Source: CAYSCZ01 sp051155775
GTDB lineage: Bacteria; Bacteroidota; Bacteroidia; Cytophagales; Cyclobacteriaceae
Assembly: GCA_051155775.1 (NCBI GenBank)
Contig: DAXETV010000014.1
Location: forward strand, 181,015 to 245,014
Direction of reading: 5' to 3'
DNA length: 64,000 bases
Below the pieces are notes generated by a model that was not told where the DNA came from, did not search any database, and saw only the letters and a list, made by a program, of their open reading frames with translations. The position numbers and the translations under genes are program-made. This document shows positions 53,162-61,516 of the stretch, one piece after another (position 1 is the stretch's first letter; each line of letters starts with the position of its first letter).

Positions 53162-54360
53162 TGCCAACAAACCGTCAGCTGTTTCTTCAATATTTAGCCC
53201 AAACCTCCGACGAGCCCCTGGCGCTCGAAATTGAAAAAGCTGAAGGCATCTATATGTACGATAAGTCGGGTAATCAGTATCTTGACCTGATCGCTGGAAT
53301 TGGTGTTAGCAATGTTGGCCACCGGCATCCGGAAGTTATCGCCGCCATCCGGGAACAGTTGGATAAATATCTTCATTTAATGGTTTACGGTGAATTTATC
53401 CAGTCACCCCAATGCAAACTGGCAGAAGCGCTAACCAGCAGCCTGCCTGAAAATTTAAATAATGTTTATTTCTTAAACTCCGGTAGTGAGGCGGTAGAGG
53501 GCGCACTAAAATTAGCCAAAAGATATACCAATCGCTTTGAAATCATATCTTGCTACAATGCCTACCATGGGTCCACCCATGGTGCCTTGTCAGTAAGTGG
53601 AAGTGAGAAATTCAAGCGGAATTTTCGGCCTTTACTTTCCGGAACGAAACAAATTCCCTACGGATCATTTCATCATTTAAACCAGATAACACCTAAAACA
53701 GCAGCCGTCATTATAGAGACTGTGCAGGGTGAAGCAGGCGCGGTATCAGCTTGCAGTAACTATTTTCAGTCCCTGAGCGCAAGATGTAACGAAACCGGAA
53801 CGCTGTTGATCCTTGATGAAATCCAATGTGGGTTTGGTCGATCCGGTAAATTTTGGGCTTTCCAGTGGCATGATATTACCCCGGATATATTGATTTGTGC
53901 AAAGGGTATGGGCGGTGGTATGCCAATAGGCGCTTTCATCGCACCTGAAAAAATCATGGGTAAGCTAAAGAACAATCCTGTTTTAGGTCATATTACCACC
54001 TTTGGCGGTCATCCGGTTTCCTGTGTAGCATCACTTGCAACCATAAATGTGCTTAAAAAAGAACGTCTTATAGAATCTGTTGAAGAAAAATCAAAGATCA
54101 TCTGGCAAGAACTAAAACACCCATTAATTCACCACCTTTCCGGGAAAGGTTTACTAATTGCCGCGCACTTCGATTCTTTCAACACCCTCAAAAAAGTCAT
54201 CAGCCGTGCAATTGACCTTGGTGCTGTCACCGATTGGTTTTTATTCAATGACGCTGCTATGCGCATTGCCCCGCCCCTAACCATCTCAACTGATCAGGTC
54301 AGGGAAGCTTGTCGAATTATTCTTGAAGCCTGCGATATAGTTAAAAAGGAATCTGCATAA
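53161..54360 (+). CDS. Class III PLP-dependent aminotransferase
   Basis: 399 residues. Acetylornithine/4-aminobutyrate/ornithine aminotransferase family: YFLNSGSEAVEGALKLAKRYT, the Asp-containing LILDEIQCGFGRSGKF, and the PLP lysine in CAKGMGGGMPIGAF. The TGATG overlap with transketolase suggests shared regulation. Substrate cannot be fixed from sequence; an amino-sugar or omega-amino acid role with transketolase products is speculative. Confidence 0.9.
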   Translation: MPTNRQLFLQYLAQTSDEPLALEIEKAEGIYMYDKSGNQYLDLIAGIGVSNVGHRHPEVIAAIREQLDKYLHLMVYGEFIQSPQCKLAEALTSSLPENLNNVYFLNSGSEAVEGALKLAKRYTNRFEIISCYNAYHGSTHGALSVSGSEKFKRNFRPLLSGTKQIPYGSFHHLNQITPKTAAVIIETVQGEAGAVSACSNYFQSLSARCNETGTLLILDEIQCGFGRSGKFWAFQWHDITPDILICAKGMGGGMPIGAFIAPEKIMGKLKNNPVLGHITTFGGHPVSCVASLATINVLKKERLIESVEEKSKIIWQELKHPLIHHLSGKGLLIAAHFDSFNTLKKVISRAIDLGAVTDWFLFNDAAMRIAPPLTISTDQVREACRIILEACDIVKKESA

Positions 54361-54361
54361 G

Positions 54362-54826
54362 ATGAATCAAAAACAAAGGGTGATAAGCACTTCTGTTTTC
54401 ATCATTTACCTGTCCGTTCAATTGTTTTTTATTGTTCGGGCGCACTTTATTCATGATAAAAGGTTTGGATTCTGGATGTTTGCAGAAAGCGCTTTTTTTA
54501 CTGCAAAACTATACCGCGAATTAGAGGATGGATCAATGGTGCCCACTTCTAATGGTAGATGGACACTGACGGAACCTGGAAAGGTCAGTGGTTACAATTG
54601 GAACCAATTAGTAAGGGATTACCGGCTATATAATTTACAGGATTATAAACGTGCCAAGGGCAGCATGTCAAGAACCATGATGTACTTTCAACATGCATTA
54701 GATTATGTTGCCGATCACATTCCTCAGGACCAATCCACAAGGAGACTTGTTTTAAAAGTTAAATACCACGAATCGGGGGAACCCTGGCAAAATACCACAC
54801 TGAAAAGTAAGGTTCGGGAAATATGA
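54362..54826 (+). CDS. Membrane-anchored protein of unknown function
   Basis: 154 residues: one N-terminal transmembrane helix (~8-26), then a soluble, probably periplasmic domain with FGFWMFAESAFFTAKLYREL and a C-terminal basic beta-strand part. I do not recognise a family. One base after the aminotransferase, and overlapping the HTTM gene (ATGA), so it is probably a partner of the HTTM protein. Confidence 0.75.
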   Translation: MNQKQRVISTSVFIIYLSVQLFFIVRAHFIHDKRFGFWMFAESAFFTAKLYRELEDGSMVPTSNGRWTLTEPGKVSGYNWNQLVRDYRLYNLQDYKRAKGSMSRTMMYFQHALDYVADHIPQDQSTRRLVLKVKYHESGEPWQNTTLKSKVREI

Positions 54827-56154
54827 AGTCATATCCCCACGGTAAAATTCATAATTGGCTGTATTTCAGGGGCGCGCTTGAGCCAATCGGTCTTATGCGG
54901 ATAATTATCGGCTTTATGATCATCCGCCATATCTGGACTTTTATGCATCGATTGTTAACTAAAGGCTTTTACAGGGACCGCTTCCATTTACCTTACCTGG
55001 ACTGGCTGCCACAACCTTCCGAACCGGTATATATCGCGCTACTCATAGCGCTTCTGCTTACTGGCTGCTCGCTGATTATAGGATTTCAGGTGAAAAAGTT
55101 AACCATCCTGGGAGCTGTTTTGATCACTTACCACTTTTTTCTTAACCAGATATGGTACCGGCATAACCGATATTTTATGATCCTGCTGGTAATCCTTTTA
55201 TGTTTTACTGCAGCGCACAGGATATTCTCATGGCAAAAAAACAATCATCAATCTGCAGGGCTTTACCCCTATTGGCCTCACCTGCTGATCAGATTGCAAA
55301 TGACGTTTATTTACCTTGCCTCGGCGTTCTCTAAAACGCTGGATCCATATTGGAGAAGCGGCCAGATGTTTGCCGACCGTTGGGAGAAGTTAGTTGTGCA
55401 GGACCGGCTGGTGGAGAAGGTACCGTTCAGCATCCCCCAATGGTTTCATCAACTTTTTGAGGTAGAATGGTTTCCATTTCTTTTGAGTTTCCTTGCCTTA
55501 TTCCAGGAGTACTTTTTGGGCATATGTTTGTGGATACCCAAAACCCGTAAACTTGCACTATGGGTAGGCTTGTTATTTCATGGTTTTATAGAGATAGCCG
55601 CTCATGTTTTAGTTTTCAGTTATCTGGTCCTGGCAACATATTTCGTAGTGATCAGGCCAGCAAAGCATACCAAAACCATTTACCTGAATCCTGGCATCAA
55701 AACACATCGATTCATCGCAACAATCATCCATCACCTTGACTGGCTCAATAAAATAAAAATCCGCACTGCTTACTTGAATCATATATTGGTTCAGCATGAT
55801 GGTAAATATTATACTGGTTCGGCAGCCCTGGCCGTTGCAGGGTCCTCCATGATCCTTCCTTTTTTGATTTGTTATCCCGTGACATGGTTTGCAAAAACTG
55901 TCAAAAAGGTTGACCTGAACCATTCAGCCACCTCTTTTTGGGTGTTCGTAAAACGTTCAAACCCCGGCCTTTTCTTATGGGTACTTACTGGAATGTTTAC
56001 TATCTACTTTGGTTTCTTGCTGGTGATATCCGGGACAAATTATTTGGATATACCACTGCAAAGTGTAAGGTATTTGGACGTCTTTCTTATATTTTTGATC
56101 TTTTATTTCGTTACCCAACTATATCAAGACAAATCAATTCAAAAATCAATATGA
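54823..56154 (+). CDS. HTTM (vitamin-K-dependent gamma-carboxylase-like) membrane protein with a degenerate DCC-like tail
   Basis: 443 residues. HTTM domain ~12-280 with GALEPIGLMRIIIGFMIIRH, YHFFLNQIWYRHNRYF and QMTFIYLASAFSKTLDPYW. Residues ~284-375 follow the outline of the DCC/DUF393 thiol-oxidoreductase domain (TIYLNPGIKTHRF..HHLDWLNKIKI then HDGKYYTGSAALAVAG), but the DxxCxxC active site is replaced by NPGIKTH at 289-295. One or two helices close the chain. Integral to the inner membrane. HTTM proteins are homologous to gamma-glutamyl carboxylase; their bacterial function is mostly unknown. Confidence 0.83.
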   Translation: MKSYPHGKIHNWLYFRGALEPIGLMRIIIGFMIIRHIWTFMHRLLTKGFYRDRFHLPYLDWLPQPSEPVYIALLIALLLTGCSLIIGFQVKKLTILGAVLITYHFFLNQIWYRHNRYFMILLVILLCFTAAHRIFSWQKNNHQSAGLYPYWPHLLIRLQMTFIYLASAFSKTLDPYWRSGQMFADRWEKLVVQDRLVEKVPFSIPQWFHQLFEVEWFPFLLSFLALFQEYFLGICLWIPKTRKLALWVGLLFHGFIEIAAHVLVFSYLVLATYFVVIRPAKHTKTIYLNPGIKTHRFIATIIHHLDWLNKIKIRTAYLNHILVQHDGKYYTGSAALAVAGSSMILPFLICYPVTWFAKTVKKVDLNHSATSFWVFVKRSNPGLFLWVLTGMFTIYFGFLLVISGTNYLDIPLQSVRYLDVFLIFLIFYFVTQLYQDKSIQKSI

Positions 56155-56807
56155 GGACAATATTCATACTGTGTTTTATCATCAACACTTTGCAGGCAAA
56201 TGCGCAATGCCACAGTTATTTTAATTTATCCAGGGTAAACTATTGGGAATTTGAAAAAAGGGACGGAAATGACAAGAAGCTGGGCAAAGAAGTGCATCAA
56301 CTCACCCGAATGGATGGCAAGGAGGGTACCATCGTCATATTATCTTATAACAATAAAGGGATATCCCAGGGGAAATATGAATACCCCGTAAGTTGTGACG
56401 ATGGCAACATTGCTTTCAATATGAGACGTTATGTTCCCAGGGTTACTTCCATTTTATTTCCGAATGGAAATGTTGCCGCAGAAGGTGATCGTATCATATG
56501 GCCCAGTGATCTTGCCCCTGATATGACATTTGAAGACGGAACCGCTGAGCTTACCGGAAAGGTCAACCTGCCTAGTAAAGTGCTACTGACCGTCAAAAAC
56601 AGAAAAACAGAGAAAGAGGAGAAAATTTCAACACCGGCGGGTGACTTTGACTGCCTGATAATATCTTATGAAATCGAAAGTAAATCTTTAGTATTGACCC
56701 AACAAAAAAAGATCGAATGGTGGAGCGAGGGCCTGGGAATGGTGAAACAGGATACCTATGAAAAAGGAAAACTTAAATACAGCCTAATTTTAGCCAGTCA
56801 TGAGTAA
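56151..56807 (+). CDS. Secreted DUF3108-like protein
   Basis: 218 residues from the ATG at 56151, which overlaps the HTTM stop (ATGA); the open frame reaches further upstream but without a signal peptide. Signal peptide ends NAQ/C or ANA/Q. The mature chain resembles the DUF3108/TapB beta-barrel-like family (CHSYFNLSRVNYWEFEKRDGNDKKL reduced here to its key residues: YWEFE, GDFDCLIISYE, WWSEGLGMVKQDTYEKGKL). Function unknown; it may bind a lipid or surface polymer. Confidence 0.78.
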   Translation: MRTIFILCFIINTLQANAQCHSYFNLSRVNYWEFEKRDGNDKKLGKEVHQLTRMDGKEGTIVILSYNNKGISQGKYEYPVSCDDGNIAFNMRRYVPRVTSILFPNGNVAAEGDRIIWPSDLAPDMTFEDGTAELTGKVNLPSKVLLTVKNRKTEKEEKISTPAGDFDCLIISYEIESKSLVLTQQKKIEWWSEGLGMVKQDTYEKGKLKYSLILASHE

Positions 56808-57621
56808 TCTCAAAGAAAAAATAAATGAAACAACCAGTTTCCTGACCCAGAAAGGTATAAAAAAACCTGAGATCAGCATTATACTGGGTACAGGCCTTGG
56901 CCAACTGGCCGAATCAATTGAACCTGAGGTGCAAATTGAATATGATGAGGTCCCCCACTTCCCTGCTTCTACCGTAGAGTACCATCATGGAAAGCTTATT
57001 TATGGTAATCTGGAAGGAAAAAAAGTACTGGCCATGCAAGGCCGCTTTCATTACTATGAAGGCTACTCCATGCAGGAAATAACCTTTCCCGTTCGGGTAA
57101 TGAAGCAAATGGGCGTTAAATATTTATTGATATCCAATGCTGCCGGAGCCATCAACCTAAACTGGGAAAAAGGTGAGCTGATGCTGCTGGATGACCACAT
57201 CAACCTGCAGCCGGAAAATCCGCTCACCGGAATCAACGATAATGCGTTGGGGCCAAGGTTTCCGGACATGAGCCAGCCATATAGCAAAGCGTTAAATGAT
57301 CAGTTAAAAGCAATTGCACAAAAGCGGAAGATCAAACTGAATGAAGGGGTGTATGTGGCGGTTAGTGGGCCTAACCTGGAAACCCGCGCTGAATATAGAT
57401 ACCTGGGAATCATAGGGGCAGACGCCGTGGGTATGTCTACCGTGCCGGAAGTGATTGTAGCCAATCACATGTCCTTGCCATGCGCCGCCATCTCTGTTTT
57501 GACCGATGCGTGTGACCCCGATAATCTTCAGCCTGTCGATATAAGTGAGATAATTGCAGTTGCTAAGACTGCAGAAAAGGACCTCACACTCCTTTATAAG
57601 GAATTGGTGAGGCTATTGTGA
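56800..57621 (+). CDS. Purine nucleoside phosphorylase, trimeric type
   Basis: 273 residues, PNP family 2. Phosphate-binding GTGLGQLAES, HHGKLIYG, NAAGAINLNWEKGELMLLDDHIN, and the nucleoside-binding GVYVAVSGPNLETRAEYRYLGIIGADAVGMSTVPE, all at expected places. Cleaves purine nucleosides with phosphate to base and ribose-1-phosphate. Overlaps the previous gene by 8 bases and ends the eight-gene operon; ribose-1-phosphate could feed the transketolase at its start (inference). Confidence 0.93.
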   Translation: MSNLKEKINETTSFLTQKGIKKPEISIILGTGLGQLAESIEPEVQIEYDEVPHFPASTVEYHHGKLIYGNLEGKKVLAMQGRFHYYEGYSMQEITFPVRVMKQMGVKYLLISNAAGAINLNWEKGELMLLDDHINLQPENPLTGINDNALGPRFPDMSQPYSKALNDQLKAIAQKRKIKLNEGVYVAVSGPNLETRAEYRYLGIIGADAVGMSTVPEVIVANHMSLPCAAISVLTDACDPDNLQPVDISEIIAVAKTAEKDLTLLYKELVRLL

Positions 57622-57629
57622 CTTTGTAG

Positions 57630-57872
57630 CTATTCAGGTTTTAATTTTCTGTTTTCTTCCCGGGAAAGACATGAAAGAAAATCAACATTAAATACTAAGT
57701 CAACAATCTCGGCTACTTCTACAACGTCATAAATCATCTTATTGGAAGGTTTCTTTAAACCGGTTTCATCTTCAATAAAAGTCCTCAGCATCAACTGGTG
57801 ATATAAGTCCGGCCATCGTACCTCCGGATGCCTGGTGCACCACTCATATAATTCTTTTTCTGTAATTTCCAT
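57630..57872 (-). CDS. Small protein of unknown function
   Basis: 80 residues (MEITEKELYEWCTRHPEVRWPDLYHQ...). Predicted to be helical, acidic and soluble. No family recognised. Convergent with the PNP gene over 8 bases. The amino-acid composition and clean ATG favour a real gene, but there is no support from neighbours. Confidence 0.55.
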   Translation of the reverse strand: MEITEKELYEWCTRHPEVRWPDLYHQLMLRTFIEDETGLKKPSNKMIYDVVEVAEIVDLVFNVDFLSCLSREENRKLKPE

Positions 57873-58085
57873 AGCTCTTTTGACAAGATCATTTAGGAAA
57901 GGTTTAATGGATGGGTTTTATAATCAATAATGAATGCCGGCTGCTCAAATCCTTTCCTTCCATTTCTTACTTATTTAATAATCAATATAACATAATGAGA
58001 TGAAATTGGAGTACGTAAGGAATATTTTTTGATTCTTGTTTTGTTGTTAATTTTATTAAATTTAAAATACAAACTGACCTGTTTC

Positions 58086-58823
58086 ATGGATAAAGTAAAC
58101 CTGCTAATTGTCGAGGATGAACTTATGCTTGGTGAAGAACTGGCTTTTATGCTTAGAAAGCACAATTATGAGGTCACTGATATTGCCCCGAGTGGCAAAA
58201 AGGCACTTGACTCAATTGAACTGACCAGGCCGGATCTTGTCCTGATGGATATAGGATTAAAAGGTGATATGGATGGCATTGAAACCACCAGGAAAATAAA
58301 TGATAACTATTCCATTCCTGTGATTTATCTAACCGGAAATGAAGACAGCTCAGTATGGAGAAAAGCCATAAATAATACCCGCTCAAGTGCGTATATCGTA
58401 AAACCATACCATGAACGAGACCTGAATATTGCTATAGAATTAGCGCTCAAAAATGAAGTGACTCTAAAAACAAACCCTTATAATGTTGAAGGCGATAATC
58501 AATACCTTGTCAATGACCGTATTTTTATTAAAGAAAACAACCGGTTTGAAAAAGTAATGGTCCACTCAATCTATTGCATTAAGGCAGAAGGAAGCTATGC
58601 AGAAATCTTCACAGAACGAAAAAAATATATGATATCTGGGAACCTCAACTACTTTGAACAAGGATTGGACTCAGATATTTTTATTCGTGTCCATAGAAGT
58701 TGGCTCATCAATGCTCAGAGAATCGATGCTTTTGAAGGCAACAGGGTTATCATCAATGGTATGCCAATACCCATCGGCAGGAAGTACCGGTTCAACTTTA
58801 AGGATAAGTTTAGGTTTATGTAA
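58086..58823 (+). CDS. LytTR-family response regulator
   Basis: 245 residues from the ATG at 58086; the frame upstream (to a TTG at 58029) encodes a hydrophobic leader that does not belong to a receiver. Receiver domain with phospho-acceptor D55 in LVLMDIGLKGDMDG and Lys in YIVKPYHE, then a LytTR DNA-binding domain (~145-240, IYCIKAEGSYAEIFTERKKYM and FIRVHRSWLINAQRIDAFEGN). Stop lies 6 bases from the end of the convergent TPR kinase, its probable partner. Confidence 0.9.
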   Translation: MDKVNLLIVEDELMLGEELAFMLRKHNYEVTDIAPSGKKALDSIELTRPDLVLMDIGLKGDMDGIETTRKINDNYSIPVIYLTGNEDSSVWRKAINNTRSSAYIVKPYHERDLNIAIELALKNEVTLKTNPYNVEGDNQYLVNDRIFIKENNRFEKVMVHSIYCIKAEGSYAEIFTERKKYMISGNLNYFEQGLDSDIFIRVHRSWLINAQRIDAFEGNRVIINGMPIPIGRKYRFNFKDKFRFM

Positions 58824-58829
58824 TAGTAC

Positions 58830-60776
58830 CTATATATTTTGGATCTTGGTCCTTGCCTGATAAGGAAACGTAATCTCATATCTTGTTCCCGAGGTCCTTT
58901 CCACTTTCAATACACCTTCTAATTGTCTGGTAAGGGTATGCACCATTTTTAACCCGAAAGATTCTCCGTTAGGTTGGTCCTGAGTAACTCCGATGCCGTC
59001 ATCTCCAATAATCAGCTTCACAGAGCCATTGATTTGTTCAAAGTTTACAGTTAGCGTTCCCTGGCGGTTGTTCGGGAAAGCATGCTTCAGGCTGTTTGTG
59101 ACCAGTTCATTGATAATCAATCCTACCGGCACTGCTTTGTCAACATCCATGGTAGCCACTTGTAATATCAGCCTGGCATTAATGGTGCTGCCTTTGCCGA
59201 AAGTATATGTCAGGCTGGTGACAAGCTGGCTGATGTATTCCTTCATATCTATATCCATGATGTTGTTGTTCATATAAAGCTTTTTGTGCATAATGAGTAG
59301 CGCTTTGATGCGGCTGCTTCCTTCTTTGATCACTTCTCTGGCACGCTTGTCGGTTACCTGCTCGCTTTGCAGACTGAGGATGCTGGCGAGGAGGTTAAAG
59401 TTGTTTTTCATCCGGTGGTGAAGCTCCCGCATAAACAATTGGATCTTTTCATTGGACTTCTGCTTAATGATGTACCGGTTGTAATAGACTATAACCAACA
59501 GCAGAAAGACAATGGCCAGGATGACCAATATGATCATTATATAATTTTGACGTTCAATTAATTGCTTTTGGATCTGTGCGCTTTCCTGAGCCATCTTCAA
59601 ATCCCGTTCCTTCTGCTCGGTTTCATATTTTATGCTCAGGTTGGTTAGTGCCCTGGCTTTTTCTATGTTGATCAGGCTATCCTTTACTATCATCATTTGT
59701 TTGTAAGAAACCAGAGCCTGCTCAGGCTGGCCTGTTTTTTGGTAGTATGTTGCCCACAGTTTCAGGTTATCTTTTATCGAGGCTTTGTTTTCCCCTTCAT
59801 CAGCTTCCTTTCTGGCACGGGTTAGGTGTTTTTTGGCTTTGTCATATTTGCCCTGCTCAAGATATAACCAGCCCAGGTTATTACAGATTGCCACAATATG
59901 CCCTGCTTTTTGGCTATCCCTAATGTCTAAAGCTTTCAGGCTGTAGTATTCAGAAGAATCGAGGTTTCCGAGGATTAAAAACATCTCGCCAAGGTTGGTG
60001 TATGTGGAGGCCAGCGCATTGACTGAGGACCGGTTCTTAATTTTATAGCTCAGCGACTTTTTATAACAGATTAATGATGAGTCAGGATTGTTTAAACGCT
60101 TGTACAGAATGCCAAGGTTATTGTAAAGGATGCTTTGCCAAAAATTGGATTCAAGTGCCTCCGCGATGCCTAAGGCCTTTTTATAATAAAACTTTGATTT
60201 GGTCAACGCACCAGTATGTCTATAAACACCACCTAACGAATTGTAGGTCCATAGTAAGTCATCTGTCCTTTCCTGTTCAATAAAGATGGCTTCTTCCCTC
60301 AGATGGGCTTCTAATGCCTTAACATAGTCGCCTTGCTCTACATAGGTTCTGCCCATGTCATAGTAAGCATCTCCCTGTTGCTTCCAGTTTTTTTTGTTCT
60401 TATAATATGCCAGTTTCTTCTTATGGTATAGGATGCTGTTGGCGTAATCTCCTGCCTCGTAGTAGCTTTGGCCTATTCTTCCATAAAGTTTCCCATTCAG
60501 CGAGTCTGAAAGTGAAACCTTTAATGCGCTGTGATATAACATTACCGCCGAGTCGTATTGGCGAAGCTTAAAGTAGCAATCGCCCAGTTTTTTTATGCCT
60601 GCTTTCTTTGCGGTATCGCTAGCTGCATTTTCAATATAAGCCCTAAGCAATCGCTTACCTTTCTGGTATTCCTGATTTTTGTAATGTGATAAGCCTTCAG
60701 AATATAAGTTCTGGGAAAGCACACTGCCTGAGCCTAATAAAAGAAATACTGTAGTTAGCAATTTAATTAAACCCAT
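58830..60776 (-). CDS. TPR-containing HisKA_2-type sensor histidine kinase
   Basis: 648 residues. Signal sequence, about eight TPR units (~25-370) in the periplasm, one transmembrane helix (~410-430), then a HisKA_2 dimerisation/phospho-acceptor region (MRELHHRMKNNFNLLASIL) and HATPase (ELVTNSLKHAFPN, GDDGIGV, FGLKMVHTL). This kinase class usually partners with LytTR or AlgR-type regulators; the LytTR gene is immediately convergent. The TPR input suggests sensing through a protein partner. Confidence 0.9.
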   Translation of the reverse strand: MGLIKLLTTVFLLLGSGSVLSQNLYSEGLSHYKNQEYQKGKRLLRAYIENAASDTAKKAGIKKLGDCYFKLRQYDSAVMLYHSALKVSLSDSLNGKLYGRIGQSYYEAGDYANSILYHKKKLAYYKNKKNWKQQGDAYYDMGRTYVEQGDYVKALEAHLREEAIFIEQERTDDLLWTYNSLGGVYRHTGALTKSKFYYKKALGIAEALESNFWQSILYNNLGILYKRLNNPDSSLICYKKSLSYKIKNRSSVNALASTYTNLGEMFLILGNLDSSEYYSLKALDIRDSQKAGHIVAICNNLGWLYLEQGKYDKAKKHLTRARKEADEGENKASIKDNLKLWATYYQKTGQPEQALVSYKQMMIVKDSLINIEKARALTNLSIKYETEQKERDLKMAQESAQIQKQLIERQNYIMIILVILAIVFLLLVIVYYNRYIIKQKSNEKIQLFMRELHHRMKNNFNLLASILSLQSEQVTDKRAREVIKEGSSRIKALLIMHKKLYMNNNIMDIDMKEYISQLVTSLTYTFGKGSTINARLILQVATMDVDKAVPVGLIINELVTNSLKHAFPNNRQGTLTVNFEQINGSVKLIIGDDGIGVTQDQPNGESFGLKMVHTLTRQLEGVLKVERTSGTRYEITFPYQARTKIQNI

Positions 60777-60960
60777 TGATTAATCCTGATGTTAGAATTT
60801 AAAAGGTATAATTAATATATCAGAAAAAAAAGGTAGCGGCACAAAATTATTTAAGCAGGCGACCATTCGTTTAACTAATCAAAAAGACGATAAAAATGAT
60901 TGATGACCCGGGATTTGCAGAGGTTATGCGAGCATAGAGCTGTATCATCCTACCGGTAAT
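60777..60960. other. Non-coding gap upstream of the TPR kinase
   Basis: 184 bases between the kinase start and the minus-strand terminator. AT-rich promoter-like sequence; I see no repeat, RNA gene or exact TAnnTTTG element that I can assign. Confidence 0.4.
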
Positions 60961-60990
60961 AAAAAAGAGGCTGCTTTTGATGCAGCCTCC
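60961..60990 (-). terminator. Intrinsic terminator of the small lipoprotein gene (minus strand)
   Basis: GAGGCTGC / GCAGCCTC perfect 8-bp stem with a 7-nt loop. Read on the minus strand the hairpin is followed by six U (the A-run at 60961-60966). It begins 10 bases after the stop codon of the 54-residue lipoprotein. Confidence 0.85.
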
Positions 60991-60999
60991 TGCATGATG

Positions 61000-61164
61000 C
61001 TAATCATCTCCATTTTTTGGCGGTTTTTCTTCTTCTGAGGTGGATTTTATTTCTATGGTTTCTAAAGCATTTAACTCATCCTCGGCACAGGAAGAAAGAA
61101 AACCTGTGAATACAATACCTGTCATCATAAGAAACAAGGCCAAAAAACTTTTAATCTTTCTCAT
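61000..61164 (-). CDS. Small lipoprotein, 54 residues
   Basis: ATG at 61164 and TAG at 61000. The chain begins MRKIKSFLALFLMMTG, reaches a lipobox LSSC (Cys 26), and ends in an acidic, Pro/Lys-containing tail (EEEKPPKNGDD). A strong terminator follows 10 bases beyond the stop, which supports a real, separately transcribed gene. The mature lipopeptide would be only about 29 residues. No family known to me. Confidence 0.7.
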   Translation of the reverse strand: MRKIKSFLALFLMMTGIVFTGFLSSCAEDELNALETIEIKSTSEEEKPPKNGDD

Positions 61165-61516
61165 CGCTTTTTTAAATTTTTAATGGAACATGAATTTCAG
61201 TGAGAGACAAGGCTGCTGAGGAATATCATAAAGTCCTCAGCCTGTTTCCTGGAAACACATAAGCCCTGTACCTCGGGCGGGAAGAGATGGCAATTGAAGT
61301 TTGCATACTGCCTTCCCAAACAGTGCCAAACCCAATTGCCTATATGCATGGCCATGCGTTGATCAACACTACAAGATTACGAATATTCAATGGGGGTCAG
61401 GAAGATTGTAACGATTAGATTCTGTTAGTCAGATGATTATTTTAAAGTATTGATAACCAAATGGTTATATTAAAAAAATCACGTATAAAAGCAAAATAAC
61501 CAGGTCAGGTAATGTG
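61165..61516. other. Inverted-repeat-rich gap, possible structured RNA or regulatory region
   Basis: 352 bases with no good frame. It contains CTGAGGA/TCCTCAG (61216-61222 with 61234-61240), GTTTCC-T-GGAAAC (61244-61256), GGGAAG/CTTCCC (61279-61284 with 61312-61317), GGCAATTG/CAATTGCC (61289-61296 with 61333-61340), and two back-to-back perfect palindromes GCATGGCCATGC (61346-61357) and GTTGATCAAC (61358-61367). The third and fourth pairs interleave, as in a pseudoknot. It would form the leader of the small lipoprotein if transcribed on the minus strand. Confidence 0.4.

Noticed and set aside
55938..56150. Upstream extension of the DUF3108-like gene
   Set aside because: This part of the frame overlaps the HTTM gene in another frame, is very basic, and lacks a signal peptide; the ATG at 56151 gives a perfect signal peptide and an ATGA overlap.
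58029..58085. Extended N-terminus of the LytTR regulator
   Set aside because: Needs a TTG start and adds a hydrophobic leader foreign to receiver domains; the ATG at 58086 gives the standard receiver N-terminus.
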